Positions 36,801 to 50,403 of a DNA stretch of 64,000 bases are shown piece by piece (position 1 is the stretch's first letter; each line of letters begins with the position of its first letter). The translations under genes and the position numbers were made by a program. Below the pieces are notes generated by a model. That model searched no databases, was not told the DNA's origin, and saw nothing but the letters and a program-made list of their open reading frames with translations. The stretch comes from Tubulanus polymorphus (taxonomy: Eukaryota > Nemertea > Palaeonemertea > Tubulaniformes > Tubulanidae), in the NCBI RefSeq assembly GCF_964204645.1, contig NC_134036.1:6337600-6401599 (forward strand), read 5' to 3'.

Positions 36801-37182
36801 CAATTACCATGAATTCTTCATTACTACTAATGAAGAATTAGTTACATTGCCGGATAGACACGTAACAGTTAGAAAATATAGCTCGGTTGGCATCATTTTT
36901 CTGCGCAAAGTGGGTTCCTGATGTTAGACAACCCGTCTATGGGAGTGATCATTGACATTTATCAATTACCCTGGCTTTTTACTTAAACTATATTGAGTGG
37001 GGAGGGTATTTTGACAAATTTAACCCAAAAATTGATTCATTTATCGAAAACCGATAGGCGGGGCTCTTGTTTATATCATAAAATCAATTATTCCCATCAG
37101 AAAATGCTTTAAGGAATTTCAGACGAACGTTTAGACGAACGATATATACCGATTTACCCTGCGTTGGGTTAACTAGGGCAAT

Positions 37183-40100
37183 TTATCCGTCTTTACGATT
37201 TTGTCCGCGTTTAGTTTTTACGCGAATGGATTTCATATCAATAGTCAGTATTGTGTAAAGAAGGGGATTGAGGGACGAGTTGATCGGTAAGAAAAGAACC
37301 GCCAGCCAAGCCGCCACCTGATTCGGTATTTCTACCCGTAATACCGCGCAAAACTGAACGGCAATTAACGGCAGCCAGCAAAATAGATTACAGAGAATTA
37401 TCACTAAACTCCTACGTGCTAAAACTAGTTCTGTAGGGTCAATTCTACCCGAACCAGACCTACTTTCAGATACGAGTCTGTACATTTGCGCGTAAGTCAC
37501 CATTATCGTTGCGAGTACGCCAGAGTTAAACACGGCGAAAATAGCGAAAGAATATTGCCAGGCTTTGACTTCAATTGAAATCAAATTTATAGGTAAACAA
37601 ACTCCGGTTGAGCCGTAGTAATTGTTTCCAAAGTATGAAATAGGTGTAACAGGTAGCAATGCAACGACACACAAAACAATCCAACATATACAACAAATAA
37701 CACACGCATATCTCCGAGAAGAAATTTTGTTTTTAGAGAATGGATTTAAGATATTTGAGAACCTATGACGCGTCAAAATGAGCAAAAATATCAATGAACC
37801 TTCACAAGAAAAAGTGACCATGACTCCAGCAAAACGACATAACAAACTGTCCGTCCATGATTCCGAATAGAGAAAGTAAATATCTATGTAGATATAATCA
37901 GCTCCAGCGATCAAGAACAAATATATAGACATCATATAATCGCACACAGCAACATTTATGATGGTGATGCCTGAAAATGCATTTGAGGAGGAAATTCGAA
38001 TCGCTCGAATGCGAAGAGAAATGATAATTCCATAAGCGATAAAACTGAACGCAGCGATCACCCAAATGATAGCTCTGAGGACTGTATTACCCATCAGATC
38101 AGAACAGGAGGAAAACTGATCAGGTTCGGGAAGGCACTGGTCAACATTCGGAGCCATACAGCAAAATTTGAAAGCATCCGAACTTAGTGAGACTAATGAC
38201 GTCAGATTATCGAAAACGCCCGTTTTTGTGGAGATGAATTTGTAGTTGTTGGTTATATCAAGAATTTCAAGGGATGTTAATCCAGAAAATGCGTATCGTG
38301 AAATATGACTGATTCTATTACTGCTGATATTCAACGACTGTAATGTAGATAAACCCACAAACGCGCGTTCAGAAAGCACCAATATAAAAAGTCCATGGAT
38401 ATCCAGACTTTGGAGTGATCTCAAACTAGAAAAACAGTTTTCCTGCAAATACTGAATTGGATTTTCAGTAATGAATAACTCCTTCAAACTATACAAACCG
38501 GTGAATGTATTTGCAGTTAATGATGTTACATTGTTGTATGTAACATCTAATGTATGTAGATTGTGAAGGTATGAGAACGACTTGGGTAAAATATAAGACA
38601 ATTCATTGAAGGAGACGTTGAGCATTCGAAGATAAACATATGGAGATAATGTCAACACATCCAAGATGATTCGGTTGTTCGACAATATCAAAACTCAGGT
38701 TGATGCCGAGAAAAGTCCGGTAATATTTGTTAAACCATTATTTCCACAATCAATCAAATGACCCTGACATATACACACTCTTGGACACGCGACGTTACAG
38801 AAAGCCTCGTCATCAGTTGTACGTTTACAATGTACAACATCCTCACAAACTTCAGATTGTGGAATACATCTATTTTCCTGACTACACTTAAACATTCCCG
38901 GACATGAAAATGTCTCGCAGTTTTGTTCATCTTCGGAATTAGGACAATCTGATTGACCGTCGCACACCTGTCTGATCGGTATACAGTACGATGAGGGACA
39001 TTTAACAGTACCAGCTGGACATTCAAATTCTTCACATCTCAACACGTGCTCGAGATTTCTACACACCGAGTAACCATTTGTCATTTTCTCTAGAATACAT
39101 ATGTGACGTCTTGAATAACACTGAGGAGAATTGAAAGAACATCTTTGTTCATCATATTCCGTACAGAGATTTGTGAAGTTAGTCGTACAGTGGTTGTCAT
39201 TATTGCACTGAACCAAAGTATTCACTGCAACATTAATAGTTGTTACCAGTTCATCTTCTTCCAGGCTTCCACTACAATCCACAACACCATCCTGATACAA
39301 CTGAAAACTGATACAGTCTCCATTGTTACACAGGAACCCCTGGCACATTTGAGCGATGCATCCTATTTCATCGGAGCCGTCTTCACAATCAGTGACCCCG
39401 TTACATCTGTCAGAACTACTGACACATTGACCACTTCCGCAGCGAAAATGTTGAGACAAACACGGGGCATGAAAACACGAGTTCTCTTCAGAGCCATCCA
39501 CACAATCCTGTATGAAATCACAGAAACCACTTACTGATATAATCTGTCCATCATTGCATTGAAACTGACTGTGTAAATTTATATCCGTACAATTAAGTTC
39601 ATCTTCACCGTTTTTACAGTCGTGTCTGGTATCACATACGCGATGGTCGCTGATACATCTTTGATCGTTACATTTAAACTGCCACGATTTACAACCGCTT
39701 ATAGAAGCTAACTCTTCATCAGTTACATTGTATGAACACAAAACAGAATGCGCTGTATCTGTCGCATTATCAAACTGTTTCATCGTCCATTTAACTGATT
39801 GAATATAACTTATTTCATCTCTAGTGATTATTGGGTTTATAACTTGCAGTCTGTCATTAGAAGTTATCATTATTGAGCTGTATTGATAGTTAAAGTGAAA
39901 TGTTCATCGTGTCGTTTTCGGTGTAACCGGTTATCACAGTGCCTATTTCACCTCGTATGCCACGACACATCTCTGTTGCAGTTTCCATATCTAAACCTCG
40001 ATGTCTTTTCCAATCCGTCAGTATTTGATAGCATTGTCTATCCATGCTTACCCATCCAGCCGTGCAGAAAGGTTTGTCCCGTATCAAGAATGTGTCGTTG

Positions 40101-40399
40101 TTTGTTGAATTTATCATTCTCAGTGTTTTATTTTTGGAATCATTTCTTTCCGTTTCGCAAATGAAACTCGTGTGAGTCTCTTCGATTCCGCAGGGGAATC
40201 GAACCCAGTTCGCTGATCCTCGTGGATTATTCAATATCATCGCTGTACACGGCATATTGACGTCATTTATCGGTTGTTTTCTAATAGGAGATATCAATCC
40301 TTGAATAACTTCTGGTATCGGGTCGTTATTTGTAGGTTTATACCACTCTGTGTAGCTCAATGGTTTCCCGTCAGACCACGTGTAATAACTAGATCTAGC
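37183..40399 (-). CDS. Receptor copy B, exon 3: CTLD remainder, CTLD2, LDLa array, LRR, 7TM (disrupted)
   Basis: Begins after the acceptor aaatttccag (40400/40401), in phase 0 with exon 2 across a 105-bp intron. The domain order is as in copy A. The lectin remainder (YYTW...SYTEWYKP) and the start of CTLD2 (CTAGWVSMDRQCYQIL) run to a stop at 39890-39892. The sequence then continues in another frame as YQYSSIMITSNDRLQVINP, joining the LDLa array (39830-38760). Compared with C, the segment after GEIGT has a length change that is not a multiple of three. A second lesion is TGA at 38695-38697, where A and C have CGA (Arg), just before the LRRs. The LRR-hinge-7TM part is open for about 500 codons to 37183, ending in NPLLYT and a basic tail. 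Confidence 0.85.
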
Positions 40400-40504
40400 C
40401 TGGAAATTTAAGTGGCAAATACATTATTATATGTACATCATATATATCATTACATGTAATCTGTTGCCATTAGTAGCTTTCAACGAACTCATCTTAAAAT
40501 CTAC

Positions 40505-41800
40505 CTGCAGTTTTAATCCAATCATCATTACGAGCGCTTTCTGTGAATAGGCATTTAGAAGAAGTTCGGTAGCGAATAATGTTTTAAAGTTAATCATTTC
40601 TTGTTGTGAGTTGATACTCAGTAGATGTCCCGCGTACTTCTGTCTACAGTACAATTCAGCATTCTCCCAATTCATACGTTCATCTCTGATGTATTTAACG
40701 CATGATATTCCCGAATCTAGGAATCCTGATTTACAGACATTTTCAAACTGTTTTATCGGTAACGACTGTTCTAATGTGTATTGTATTTGAAATATCGGGA
40801 TCTGACCTTTTACCTCAATTTGCAAATCCGCATAAGTAAGACTATAAAATACAAGACCCGGTATCGCGTTATTGTCACATATTTTACTTTCGTGGTGCTG
40901 CGATAGGCCACGACCTGCGGTGATTCTACGTTTGACCACTATAGGGTCAAAGCTACGTCCTTGTCTCTTCGCACACGATATCTTTGCGATAGATTTTATT
41001 ATGCATCTAAAGTATAACATTTTATATCTCCTTCGAATACGTATTTCATATGATAATAGTTCATTGGTTCTACCCGCCAATCCTGGGTACATTGGTGACT
41101 GAATAATTCCACACGTTACCGCGACGTTACTTTGTCTTTCCCTTATTTTCAACAACCGTTGACATTTACTCCGTAGTTCAACTAGCAATGGAAAGGTAAT
41201 GAATGCTCGATCATAAGATACACGAACAGTGTTTAACACGAGACCGTTATTAAGGAACTGGCTATTCAACCGCGTGTGACAGTGTCTGTATGGATAGTGA
41301 TCCTTAAAACATCGGTCAACTTGATATTCATGCTCCGATAATATGTTAATGTACCTTAGTGGAAGGCGTCGGTTTTCGGGTGTAATCACGAGACAGTGTG
41401 ACGTCATATTGATCTGACGTTCTCCTTCCTTTAAAACGTACCCGTCACAGTCGGTAGGACGAAATCTGAGGTGTGAATGATAATCGACTTTTAACTTATC
41501 GTCCCAGTTATAAGCGTATCCTACTACAGTAACCGATCCACCCGATGTAATCAGACTGACGACTGATCGACTAAAGTCATTGCCGGGACAATACGGACCG
41601 TATCGTCTAGCCGTGAAATTACCACCGTCGTATATGTAAAATCCAGCTCGCTCGCAGTTCTCTGATAAAACTGTTAGTTCCAATTTCTCTTCATAAATAT
41701 CGAATTTCCATCTAGACTCGTATCTAGAGACGCGATATCCAATTGAGTTCTTCCCTGCAGTTGGGAACAGTGAACCTGACCATTTATCGTTTGCAAATAC
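40505..41800 (-). CDS. Receptor copy B, exon 2: CUB-like modules and start of CTLD1
   Basis: Starts after the acceptor ttcatgtcag (41801) with VFANDKWSGSLFPTAGKNSI and ends at the donor CTGCAG|GTAGAT (40505/40504). It is open for 432 codons. It holds the IYDGGNFTARRYGPYCPG segment, a CUB start (CGIIQSPMYPGLAG) and the first half of the lectin domain (GISCVKYIRDERMNWENAEL). The N-terminal ~30 residues differ in sequence from A and C, although the splice phase is the same. No lesion. Confidence 0.85.
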
Positions 41801-41896
41801 CTGACATGAATAAATTAATATTAGTGATCTGAAACTTTTATTTGTTGATTATCATATTTACATGCAAATTAACCTCACATAACACATGTTACTCAC

Positions 41897-43126
41897 CGGA
41901 TAATTCTTATCGTATACATCTTTAATCGAGAAGGATTCGATTTTGTAATTTATTTCTACTGTCACATCGTCGCGAAGTGTTTCTTTCAAAACGCACAGTA
42001 CGACGAGAAATCCGTCAGATTTGGCACTCAATGATTCCAGGTAGTTGTAACCGAGTAAAACATCAGTTCCTACAACGCGTAACCCTTCTAGTTTATATAC
42101 ACCAATGACGTCACCGGATGTGATGAGATCGTGTGTCCAGTTAAAGACGACGTACTGTAACACCTGCACTGTGATAGACCAGCAGTGTAAGTGTTTTGAT
42201 CGAGTTATTACGTGTAAACTGTTGTCATCGGGAATGAACACTCCCGACTCGTTATAAGAGATCTGAATCAACGGATTTGTGACGTTCCAATCTGATATCT
42301 TATAAATTTGAACCAAAAGCTGTGACTTGATTAGAATTTTGTTTACAAAAGTAGCTTTGTTCGTTTTAGTATAAAATGACGATGGTGGATGTCCGGATTG
42401 TTGGCGTATAAGACCTATCGGTTCACTGCTGGTGTTCCATCCGTCGTGAATTTGAAAAGGGGTCTTGACGTAATACCGTGATTTGAGATTGATGAGGGTT
42501 AGATTCATTCCTAAACCGTCTGGCATTCCTATCCATTCAAGAAACATTGTACAGAAACGAATGAATAAATTGAATTTGTATCCCATTGGTGTTTTTAATT
42601 CATTCACGTTGAGAACAGAGTTTCCACAGTTGCCGCTGATTCTCAACCGGCGATAACGATATATGATATAAACCCGACTACCTCGTGCACCATCGAAACG
42701 GCTCCTAAACAACAACGAGATCGAATCTTTGCGGCGGATTTCATGTTTTCCGTTACTGCAGAATCTGATATCAGCCTCATAGACGAGAAGGTAGTTATCA
42801 TTACAGAATATTGACAGCTCGATGTCGTAGTAAAATTGGACGAGAAAAGTCCCCGGTAATGAGCTGTTGATGAACCAACGACATTCGACACCGCGAGTTA
42901 ACGAAGGGTAATTCGGCGAAACGATGTAACCGGACGGAGAATCTAGCGGGTACCACGTACTGTTACAAGACGAACTTACCGTCACAGACGATTCCTCGAT
43001 AGAGTCGGCTCGATCAGCGCGCGCGATGCGAACTTGACAGACGATCAGCGACGAAATAAACAGCGCTCTCAGTCGCTGCTCCATACCGAACAACATCACT
43101 GCGACAGAATGAACGAAATTCGTCAA
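41897..43126 (-). CDS. Receptor copy B, exon 1: signal peptide and CUB-like modules
   Basis: Open from Met at 43126; the preferred signal-peptide start is Met at 43084 (MEQRLRALFISSLIVCQVR). CUB1 carries CNSTWYPLDS, SGYIVSPNYPS, ELSIFCNDNYLLVYE and an FCSNG variant. It is followed by two CUB-like segments (IHDGWNTSSEPIG; CWSITVQVLQYVVFNWTHD). It ends at the strong donor TATCCG|GTGAGT (41897/41896), with a 96-bp intron. It is less like A and C than those are to each other, consistent with an older split. Confidence 0.85.
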
Positions 43127-43245
43127 GTGACACCGAATCTGTCATTGGTCGGATCACGATCCGATTTCATCCAATCAGAAAATTCGCTCCGCCGAGTCGA
43201 AAATGCTTCTAGTATTTTCATTAAAAATTCGTACGTTGTAAATTC
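43127..43245 (-). promoter_or_regulatory. Conserved promoter-proximal block with inverted CCAAT pair (copy B)
   Basis: ATTGG at 43144-43148 and CCAAT at 43171-43175, with the same orientation and 27-base spacing as upstream of copies A and C. Sequence just outside the block (beyond about 43200) has diverged, so the block stands out in the older paralogue. Confidence 0.45.
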
Positions 43246-46200
43246 AACTCAAGAAAAGATAATAAAGCAATATGACATAGAAAATTCACGAGATTTTAGT
43301 TATTTTAGTTTTTGTTTGTTCACTGACTGCTATATGTTCACATAATTCATTAAAATTAAACCTCGAACACTTAAACAAGTCGAGCTTCATCCGCGCAGAA
43401 ATATTCCGATCGAAATTTCCGATGCAATAGATATGTTTGCAACGAATTTATAAACAATTTCTTTTTATCTTTTTCTTCGACATATGGATCGTCAACGTCA
43501 TATCCTGTGAAAAATAAAACCGATATTACATTGAAGATAAGATTGAAGTGTTTTGGAGAAAAATGAATTCTAATCAATTCTGTATACCGCGTAGAAAGCA
43601 AAGTGATATATAGCGAATACGTCGGTCTAGAATAGAATTTACTATCATATGATTTTTATCAATTTCGAAATTAAAAGTTTTCGTGTATCTTCGTGCATTT
43701 ATAATTCGAACATGTAATATCTTCCTGGATCATTCTTGATAGAGACTGGATACATAATACATTTGACTCGAGTGAACATCGCCTTGATAGTGTTTATTAC
43801 TGTTTTTACCACAATATGACAACTGTTTCCGAGAATTTTGTAAAGGAGTCGGAGTTTGATTTTACACTTAATGTCTGGATCCTCGTTGTGACTAGGAATC
43901 CCCATATCCGATGTTTGAAAACCGAGATAGTATAATTCTAGTCTGTTCTAAATTGTCAGCTAGTTCAGATAAACTACTGTTTCATCGGGAATCTGACTTT
44001 TGTCGTAAACTCAATCGAGGACTTCGAACTATAAGTCACAGATAACCGACAGAATTCGCGACGCGTTTATATTATTCACACCTGGAATCGAACTGACAAA
44101 CTCCCTACTGACAAGCGAGCAACTTTTTAGTTATCATAATTGAATAACAGTAATAATGCAAGAAATGGATAGATACATCTGTTTATGATATATCCATTCA
44201 TTTCTTGAAATGAACTCGAAAAGAAGAGTAGAAATCGCATGAAACGCGTGCGATCAGAAATCATTTGACCGCCATGAAGATTTTGATGTAGTTGCGTTTT
44301 TACTACCACAAAACTATCTGGATCCAGTTCCACGGTCATGAGTTATAATTAACCCCGAGTCAAAATCAGTTTGTTCTCAATGAGTTTACTCTGAGTTACA
44401 TCTTAACCCACAACTGTGGAACTGACTCTTGGACGCTCTTCCCAAAATTATATTATTACAATTGCCCGGTGAAATCTTACGTTACTGCAGTTATACTGAA
44501 AGTAATTTAATAAACGTCGAACCCTCTGTTGATTTGTTTTTAATGCGATAAATATATAGAATATGAAACGTAAATAGAACTCAATATCATTGAACAGAGA
44601 TGTCTTATATAATCCTCATAGACTCCCGCAGTGCCTTTTACCGGAGATTTGGATTTGAAAATCTAACGCGTACAATATTGTGTATGCGTGTAGCGAATTA
44701 ATTTGCGCAGTGTCACGTATTGTCAGCCTAATCCCGTTTGTAGATTTCGTCCGATTGGAATTTATTCAAACAGGTTTTAATGTTTGTGGTCTGAAGAATC
44801 TACGAAATATCGACCCCGAATTGCCAAAATTCGAAAAGGGCGGAATAACCGGTACATTGAATATTGATACACCGGTCACAATCCTCTCTTTAATCGTTAT
44901 CTATTAAAATACTTGAGTAAGGCCCTGGCGAGAGAACGTGTCCGTGCACAAATCCGAATGAATAAACTGAAATACCGGATGATAATATTGAAGATAATAT
45001 ATTTTATTTACCTTGAACCTGAGAATGATTTTCCTAATCCCTATTATATAAATCCCTATCGTTCCGAAGCTTCTCCTGTCCTGCTGTCGACACTCGTCTT
45101 ACTAAGGTACAGATTCTCCCGATTGACTGCTCTCTCAAGATGCGGGTCCCTTTTATAGAAAGAATCGGCATTCTTAAAATACCGACTCTCCCACTCGACT
45201 TTTGGCAAGGAGCAGCAACCTTACTGTCATGACTGTTTTGGTCATATAGAATTTGGCCTTAATGATTCGCTGATCTAAAATTATTTTCAAAACTGATTTG
45301 CTAAACTAACTTTTTTCTTCCAACCCTCCTGTCATGACGCGTTGTGATTTACTCACTCCTTGCTAGTCGTTGTTGAGAGAGCAGCTATTGTCTGTGAATT
45401 ACCAACGAGCGCATACAGACAACAGAAACTTCAGACAGCTAGTTTTAACATTTAACACAAATTAATTTTTCTAAAACATTAGCGGTTATTAACAATTTGT
45501 TCTTAAACAACATCTAGATTACTCAAATTAAATATCTTTTCAAAACTTTGTTTTCTTTTCTAATTACAGTACAAATTCATTGTTTCTTTTTTAATTATTA
45601 TAATTAACTACGATTCGGAATACATTGTGATTGATTATCAATTCTTAAATTATTTGAAATACTTATACTAATTATTTTATCTACAATTTAACTAATTCTA
45701 TTTTAATACAGGATAAGCAAAACAACCACATCTTCCTAAACTTCCGGTTTTTCCTTTTACGGAAAGTAGCTGGGAATATCATCAAGTATCAGCGTGATCC
45801 CTTCACGACCCTCATTATAAATACACTCCATTGTTCCGACCCAACCAAATATGGTTCCAACTATTTAAAAGTTTTATATAAAGATTTTCTGAATGTTTGC
45901 CAGATCTCACAGCAGAAGAACCGAGAAAGAATTGTTGTTTATAGACTGATTTATGGTTTGCGTTGGTAGATGAAAGCATCAAACAAGAACTTTCGTAATT
46001 CTTACTACTAGTACGTTCTTGTCTGACGGCTTTAACGTAACCCCCACGCATACAGAAACAACATTAAGAACATTTCTAAATACTACGAAATATTTTCAAA
46101 TACTACGAAAATCTAGCTGTGGATCAATATATATATAGTTCAAAATAAGATATCTTTTGTCGGATGGATCCATAATTATATTTGATGTCTTTCGGACAAT

Positions 46201-49200
46201 CTTTTGCCTGGTATTGCGATTAAGAAAAGAAGATATTTGTTTTAAAATCAAGATTTCTCGACAAAATCCGATTCTTGCGTTGGATTCAAACTATTTCGGT
46301 TATAAGCAAAGCTCACAAATCCATTCGTATTTGAAATATCTTGCATGTATCAGATTCTGAATAGATATTACAGCGAGGCGCACAATGATAAACGCCTCGA
46401 GGCTGTTTCTTCAAAAAACGGTCTAAACTTTCTGTGCACGACAGTGGTTTTCAGTATATTTCGTGTATCCGTTCAGATCAAATATATACAAACTGATTTC
46501 GTTTTCTCTGGTCCGTTAAAAATTAGCGTTCAGTTAATATATACACGTCACAACAACGTTGAACCTAAAGTCAATTTCGTTTAACTTAAGACAACTTGAA
46601 TAAGCGGATTGCAAAGTGTAATAATCTAAAATGATGGATATAACGATTATATCATTGGAATGAAAATTTGAAAATTATATTTCAATTTCGTTCATCGATG
46701 CATTTTTAAATATAACGATTTGTTTCTAGTGGAAATGAAAGATAGAAGAAAAAACAACATCCCGGATCATGTGTCAAAATTCGGTAGAGTATAGATTAGA
46801 TATCTTATTTTTGGTTTCAGATTTAAAACGAGCTCATCGTAGTTCATTCATGGCTTAGACGTATACTTTCAAACCTGACTCTCTTCAAAACCTGATGGCA
46901 TCGCTACACTCAGCTACGGCACGAACCCCCTGCTCACTAGAACGGGTGCGAAGATACTTGCGCAGGTTTGTATAATCGCTGAGGAAAATTTCACGGAAGA
47001 ACTTTAATTAAACGGGGATGCCCCGGCTAAAATCAAATCGGGTTAACTGATTGGCTGATAATGACATCATCTAAGCCGCGCGTGTAGCTGCGCACTCGTT
47101 CTTGTGTGGCAGGGTTTCGTAAAGTGGCGAGTATCGATGCCATCATGTTAGGGGGAGGATGCCCTCAATGCTAACATAACGCTCTCCTGTCTTGCCGGAT
47201 CTACCTGAGTCCGGGCTTATTTCAAGAATTTCACACCGTAAAATACGTTTTTTTTTGGCGAACAGTAGGTTTGCCTATGCAAACGGTCTGATGGAGCAGT
47301 TTTCATTGAAAATGAATAGAGTACCGGTGTGTCAACAAGGCACAAACATTGGCTGTTGAACCAATAGTGTTGATTTTTGGTGTCATGGTTTGGCTCAATG
47401 AGTTCTCGAGCCCACAAAAATTTCATAGTGATCGAACCCTGCTTTTTAGCACTAAGTAATGGCACGTTTTTACATATGACAATTTGCATGCTTGGAATTG
47501 AAACATATAAAAGTTCAATCCTTCCTAGAAGTGTCGCCGTCTTTAGTTCGACTGATCTCAATGTACTTTTCGACCTACAGGCCCTCACTTTATAAACCCC
47601 ATAAATTTCCTCGCTTCTATTTATTTGAGTTGACCTTGTAACCTGAGCTACAATGAATGTGATTGGCTGTTTGTGGGATACACGGGACATTCCGGGAATT
47701 TCGCCGTTTCTCATGTCATTGGGAAAGCCCATTGGGAAAGCCTAATGTGAAACCCAAAACAAAATGGCGCGCATTTTATTGTATTTGTTTTGATTTCTAG
47801 AAAAAAAGTCTGTATATGTTTGTATTTTTTTACATTTTGTCGATGGATGGATTCTGACTTGTGAAATTGCGGTCAATTTAATACCACGTCGCTAATACAT
47901 TTGTATATACGCGCGTCAACAGTCAGTCGCGAGTGTGCGAATGTAGGTTACAGTACTATATGGCTGCTGTGTGTGTTAGTAATCACCTGAGTCTATATAA
48001 GGCAATTATAGTATACACAGCACTCTCACACATACACAGGCGCTTATATTGTCAGCCTCATACATCTCTAATCCAAATTAATTCATATTTAGTATAATAT
48101 TTTTGACAATATATGCACTCAATGATTTAATGGTGAGCCACAGGGCCATTGGACCTTTATTTTTAAATTCAAATTTCATTTTTTTTTGTGTCATATGTTC
48201 GCTTGCGGTCCATAGGCCAAGCGTGTAATGCTGCGACCCTAACTCTTGTCAAAACTCGGTGTGTACACCGTACGGGGGCTAATCGTAGATGATAAGATGC
48301 AGTTGTAATCGGATCGATTCGTGGTGGTTGTCGAAATATCCGATTATGAAACTGAACCGCATTCACGATACCGACTGACTATGAAAAAGCTCGAATTGAA
48401 TCTATATTTTTTTTAAATCTTAAAATAGGGATATTTTAACTGCGTAGTAAGATCTAGTTTTATAATCAAATCAATAAAATGAAAATAAATAAATCAATAT
48501 GAGAATGATATAAGTTATCAATGAAGCGCCATATCATCATCAGTCATCGATATTGTAGATCCACGTTTTTACTTAACTCGAAAAGCACGACGTAATAGTC
48601 CGATGCAGCTATATGGTCCAAACACATTGCACACGCGACGATGTTTGGTGTCGTTGCTGCTCTGTATATTTGGGAATACATAAAAAGGTCTTCAAAAAAC
48701 AGACGAGTGTGAACCAGTAGAGTGTGTTCCACCGTGTCAGTAAATGCCCCCTTTTCCACGAAACTTCCGCACTAGATTCTTAAACCATTTTTCAGAACTA
48801 GGCCAAGTCCGCTAAAATTTACCCAACTAATGAAAACTAAAGGGAAACAACTCAAACAACTTTCTCAATTCATCAAAACTGCTTCCAAATACCGTTGTAT
48901 GTCGTTGTATTATTAATTCTGTATGTATTTTCTATGTGTGTGTGTTAAGTGCGTCTGTGTATGTTAATCACTTGTTAATTATCTGTTTATACGTGAAGCG
49001 CATTATTCATTGTTTTTTCTTTACTTCGATTTTGTTTTTTCGCTCTAAGCAATTGTATTTTTGTCGAGCAATAAAACATATTCTATTCACCGATGATAGA
49101 AAATTAAAAATAAAACAATTTTGTTCTGGCGTTTCGGGAGGATTACGTACTTCCACCCATTTTCAGCGATTTATTGGAAAATGAGATACGAAAAAAATAT

Positions 49201-50403
49201 GGTTATAATCGTTTTTTTTTTAAAATTTATATCGTTAGTGAACCAACTATAATCCAGACCTAAAATACTTTCAACTATCTACGAGTGTAAACCAATTTGG
49301 ATCATCTTAGATTGGATGGTCTGATCAGTGAGGTCTGGTATGTGTGGATATGGCTTTTTGATGCGTTATCTCAACACGTAACAGCCATTAAAAGGCGCGA
49401 GATACAGTCACGTGAAATGAATAAATTCAACAACAAATATCATTAAATAAAACATTCGAAATTTTTATGACAACGTTTTGCATAAAACTACAATATACAA
49501 ACTATCTATAATGTATACACTACGGCGGGGGTTCGGGTTCCTGCTGAGCCAGGTTGGGCGTGTCTACTGAGCTAGAGTTTCGCGTAGGATAAATATTTAC
49601 AATACAGTATTAGCTTAATCTGTAAATTCAGGAGTATACCACTGACCAGGGCCTATACTTTGAGGACAAAATAATCCATAGGATGCATCATTCACAGTCC
49701 ATCGAAGTGTATCGTATACACACTTTTATCTCACTTCGTATTCTGTATTACAACGATAATGATGATAAATGCATTTCCTAAAGAAAAGTGAACGTTGCAT
49801 GTTTCGATACTGCGGCATAGGAACAACAATTACCACGAATTTTTCATTAGTAATAAAGAATTAGTCATCTTGCCGGATAGACACATAACAGCTGGACAAT
49901 TTATTTCGGTTGGCATCGTGGGTTGTGGATGTGGGTGCCTGACCTGAATGAAAACGATTGAATGTCGTGTCTATAGGAGTGACGGCTATCCGACCTGATA
50001 AGTTTTACTTCACGCAATTATCATTGACATATTAATTAATGATATATCAAACAATAGATCGACTCGAGATTATTGAACGTGAATAAAACGGTGAAAGTCA
50101 AACGGAATACTTATCGCAGTGATATTTAGTGCTGAGCCTATTACTATAAAACTGAGCGAATTTGGACAAATGACAATATTTTCACACAAATCATATCGCG
50201 CGGGGAGGGTATTTTGACAATGGTAACCCAATATTGCATAATTCATAAAAAAACACGATAGGCTAGCTGTAATGCCTCTTTGGACTCTTGTTTATGCCCT
50301 AAAATCAATTATCCCCATCAGAAAATGCTTTCAGAAATCAGAAAACAACGTTTTGACTGGCAATATATTCTAATTACCTTGCGCTGGGTAAAACTGGATG
50401 AAT
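43246..50403. other. Non-coding interval between copies B and C
   Basis: About 7.2 kb without a recognisable gene. 44537-44790 is a diverged copy of 16783-16960, 46355-46470 of 21341-21430, and 46880-47165 of the tRNA-like pair at 25019-25316. 48325-48600 and 49310-49950 match blocks downstream of copy B (32660-32700, 35350-35545, 36290-36900). A minus-orientation tRNA-like unit lies at about 49505-49580, with an A-box tagctcagtaga on the minus strand. ORFs of 60-170 codons show no known domain. Confidence 0.4.

Larger units (their letters stand above)
28761..37182. other. Long non-coding interval between duplication units
   Basis: About 8.4 kb without a recognisable gene. It contains a direct local duplication (29466-29860 and 30700-31190), a LINE 3' remnant at 33698-33840, a short GAAGAA run at about 33863-33880, and a small Asp-rich open stretch at about 35600-35830. 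Blocks shared with the region before copy C lie at 32660-32710, 35350-35545 and 36290-36900. A tRNA-like B-box (gtgggttcgaatcccttgac) lies at 31490-31510. Confidence 0.4.

Noticed and set aside
47217-47732. 171-codon minus ORF
   Set aside because: No domain, no splice support and atypical composition. It lies in a non-coding flank and has no counterpart in the duplicated flanks.
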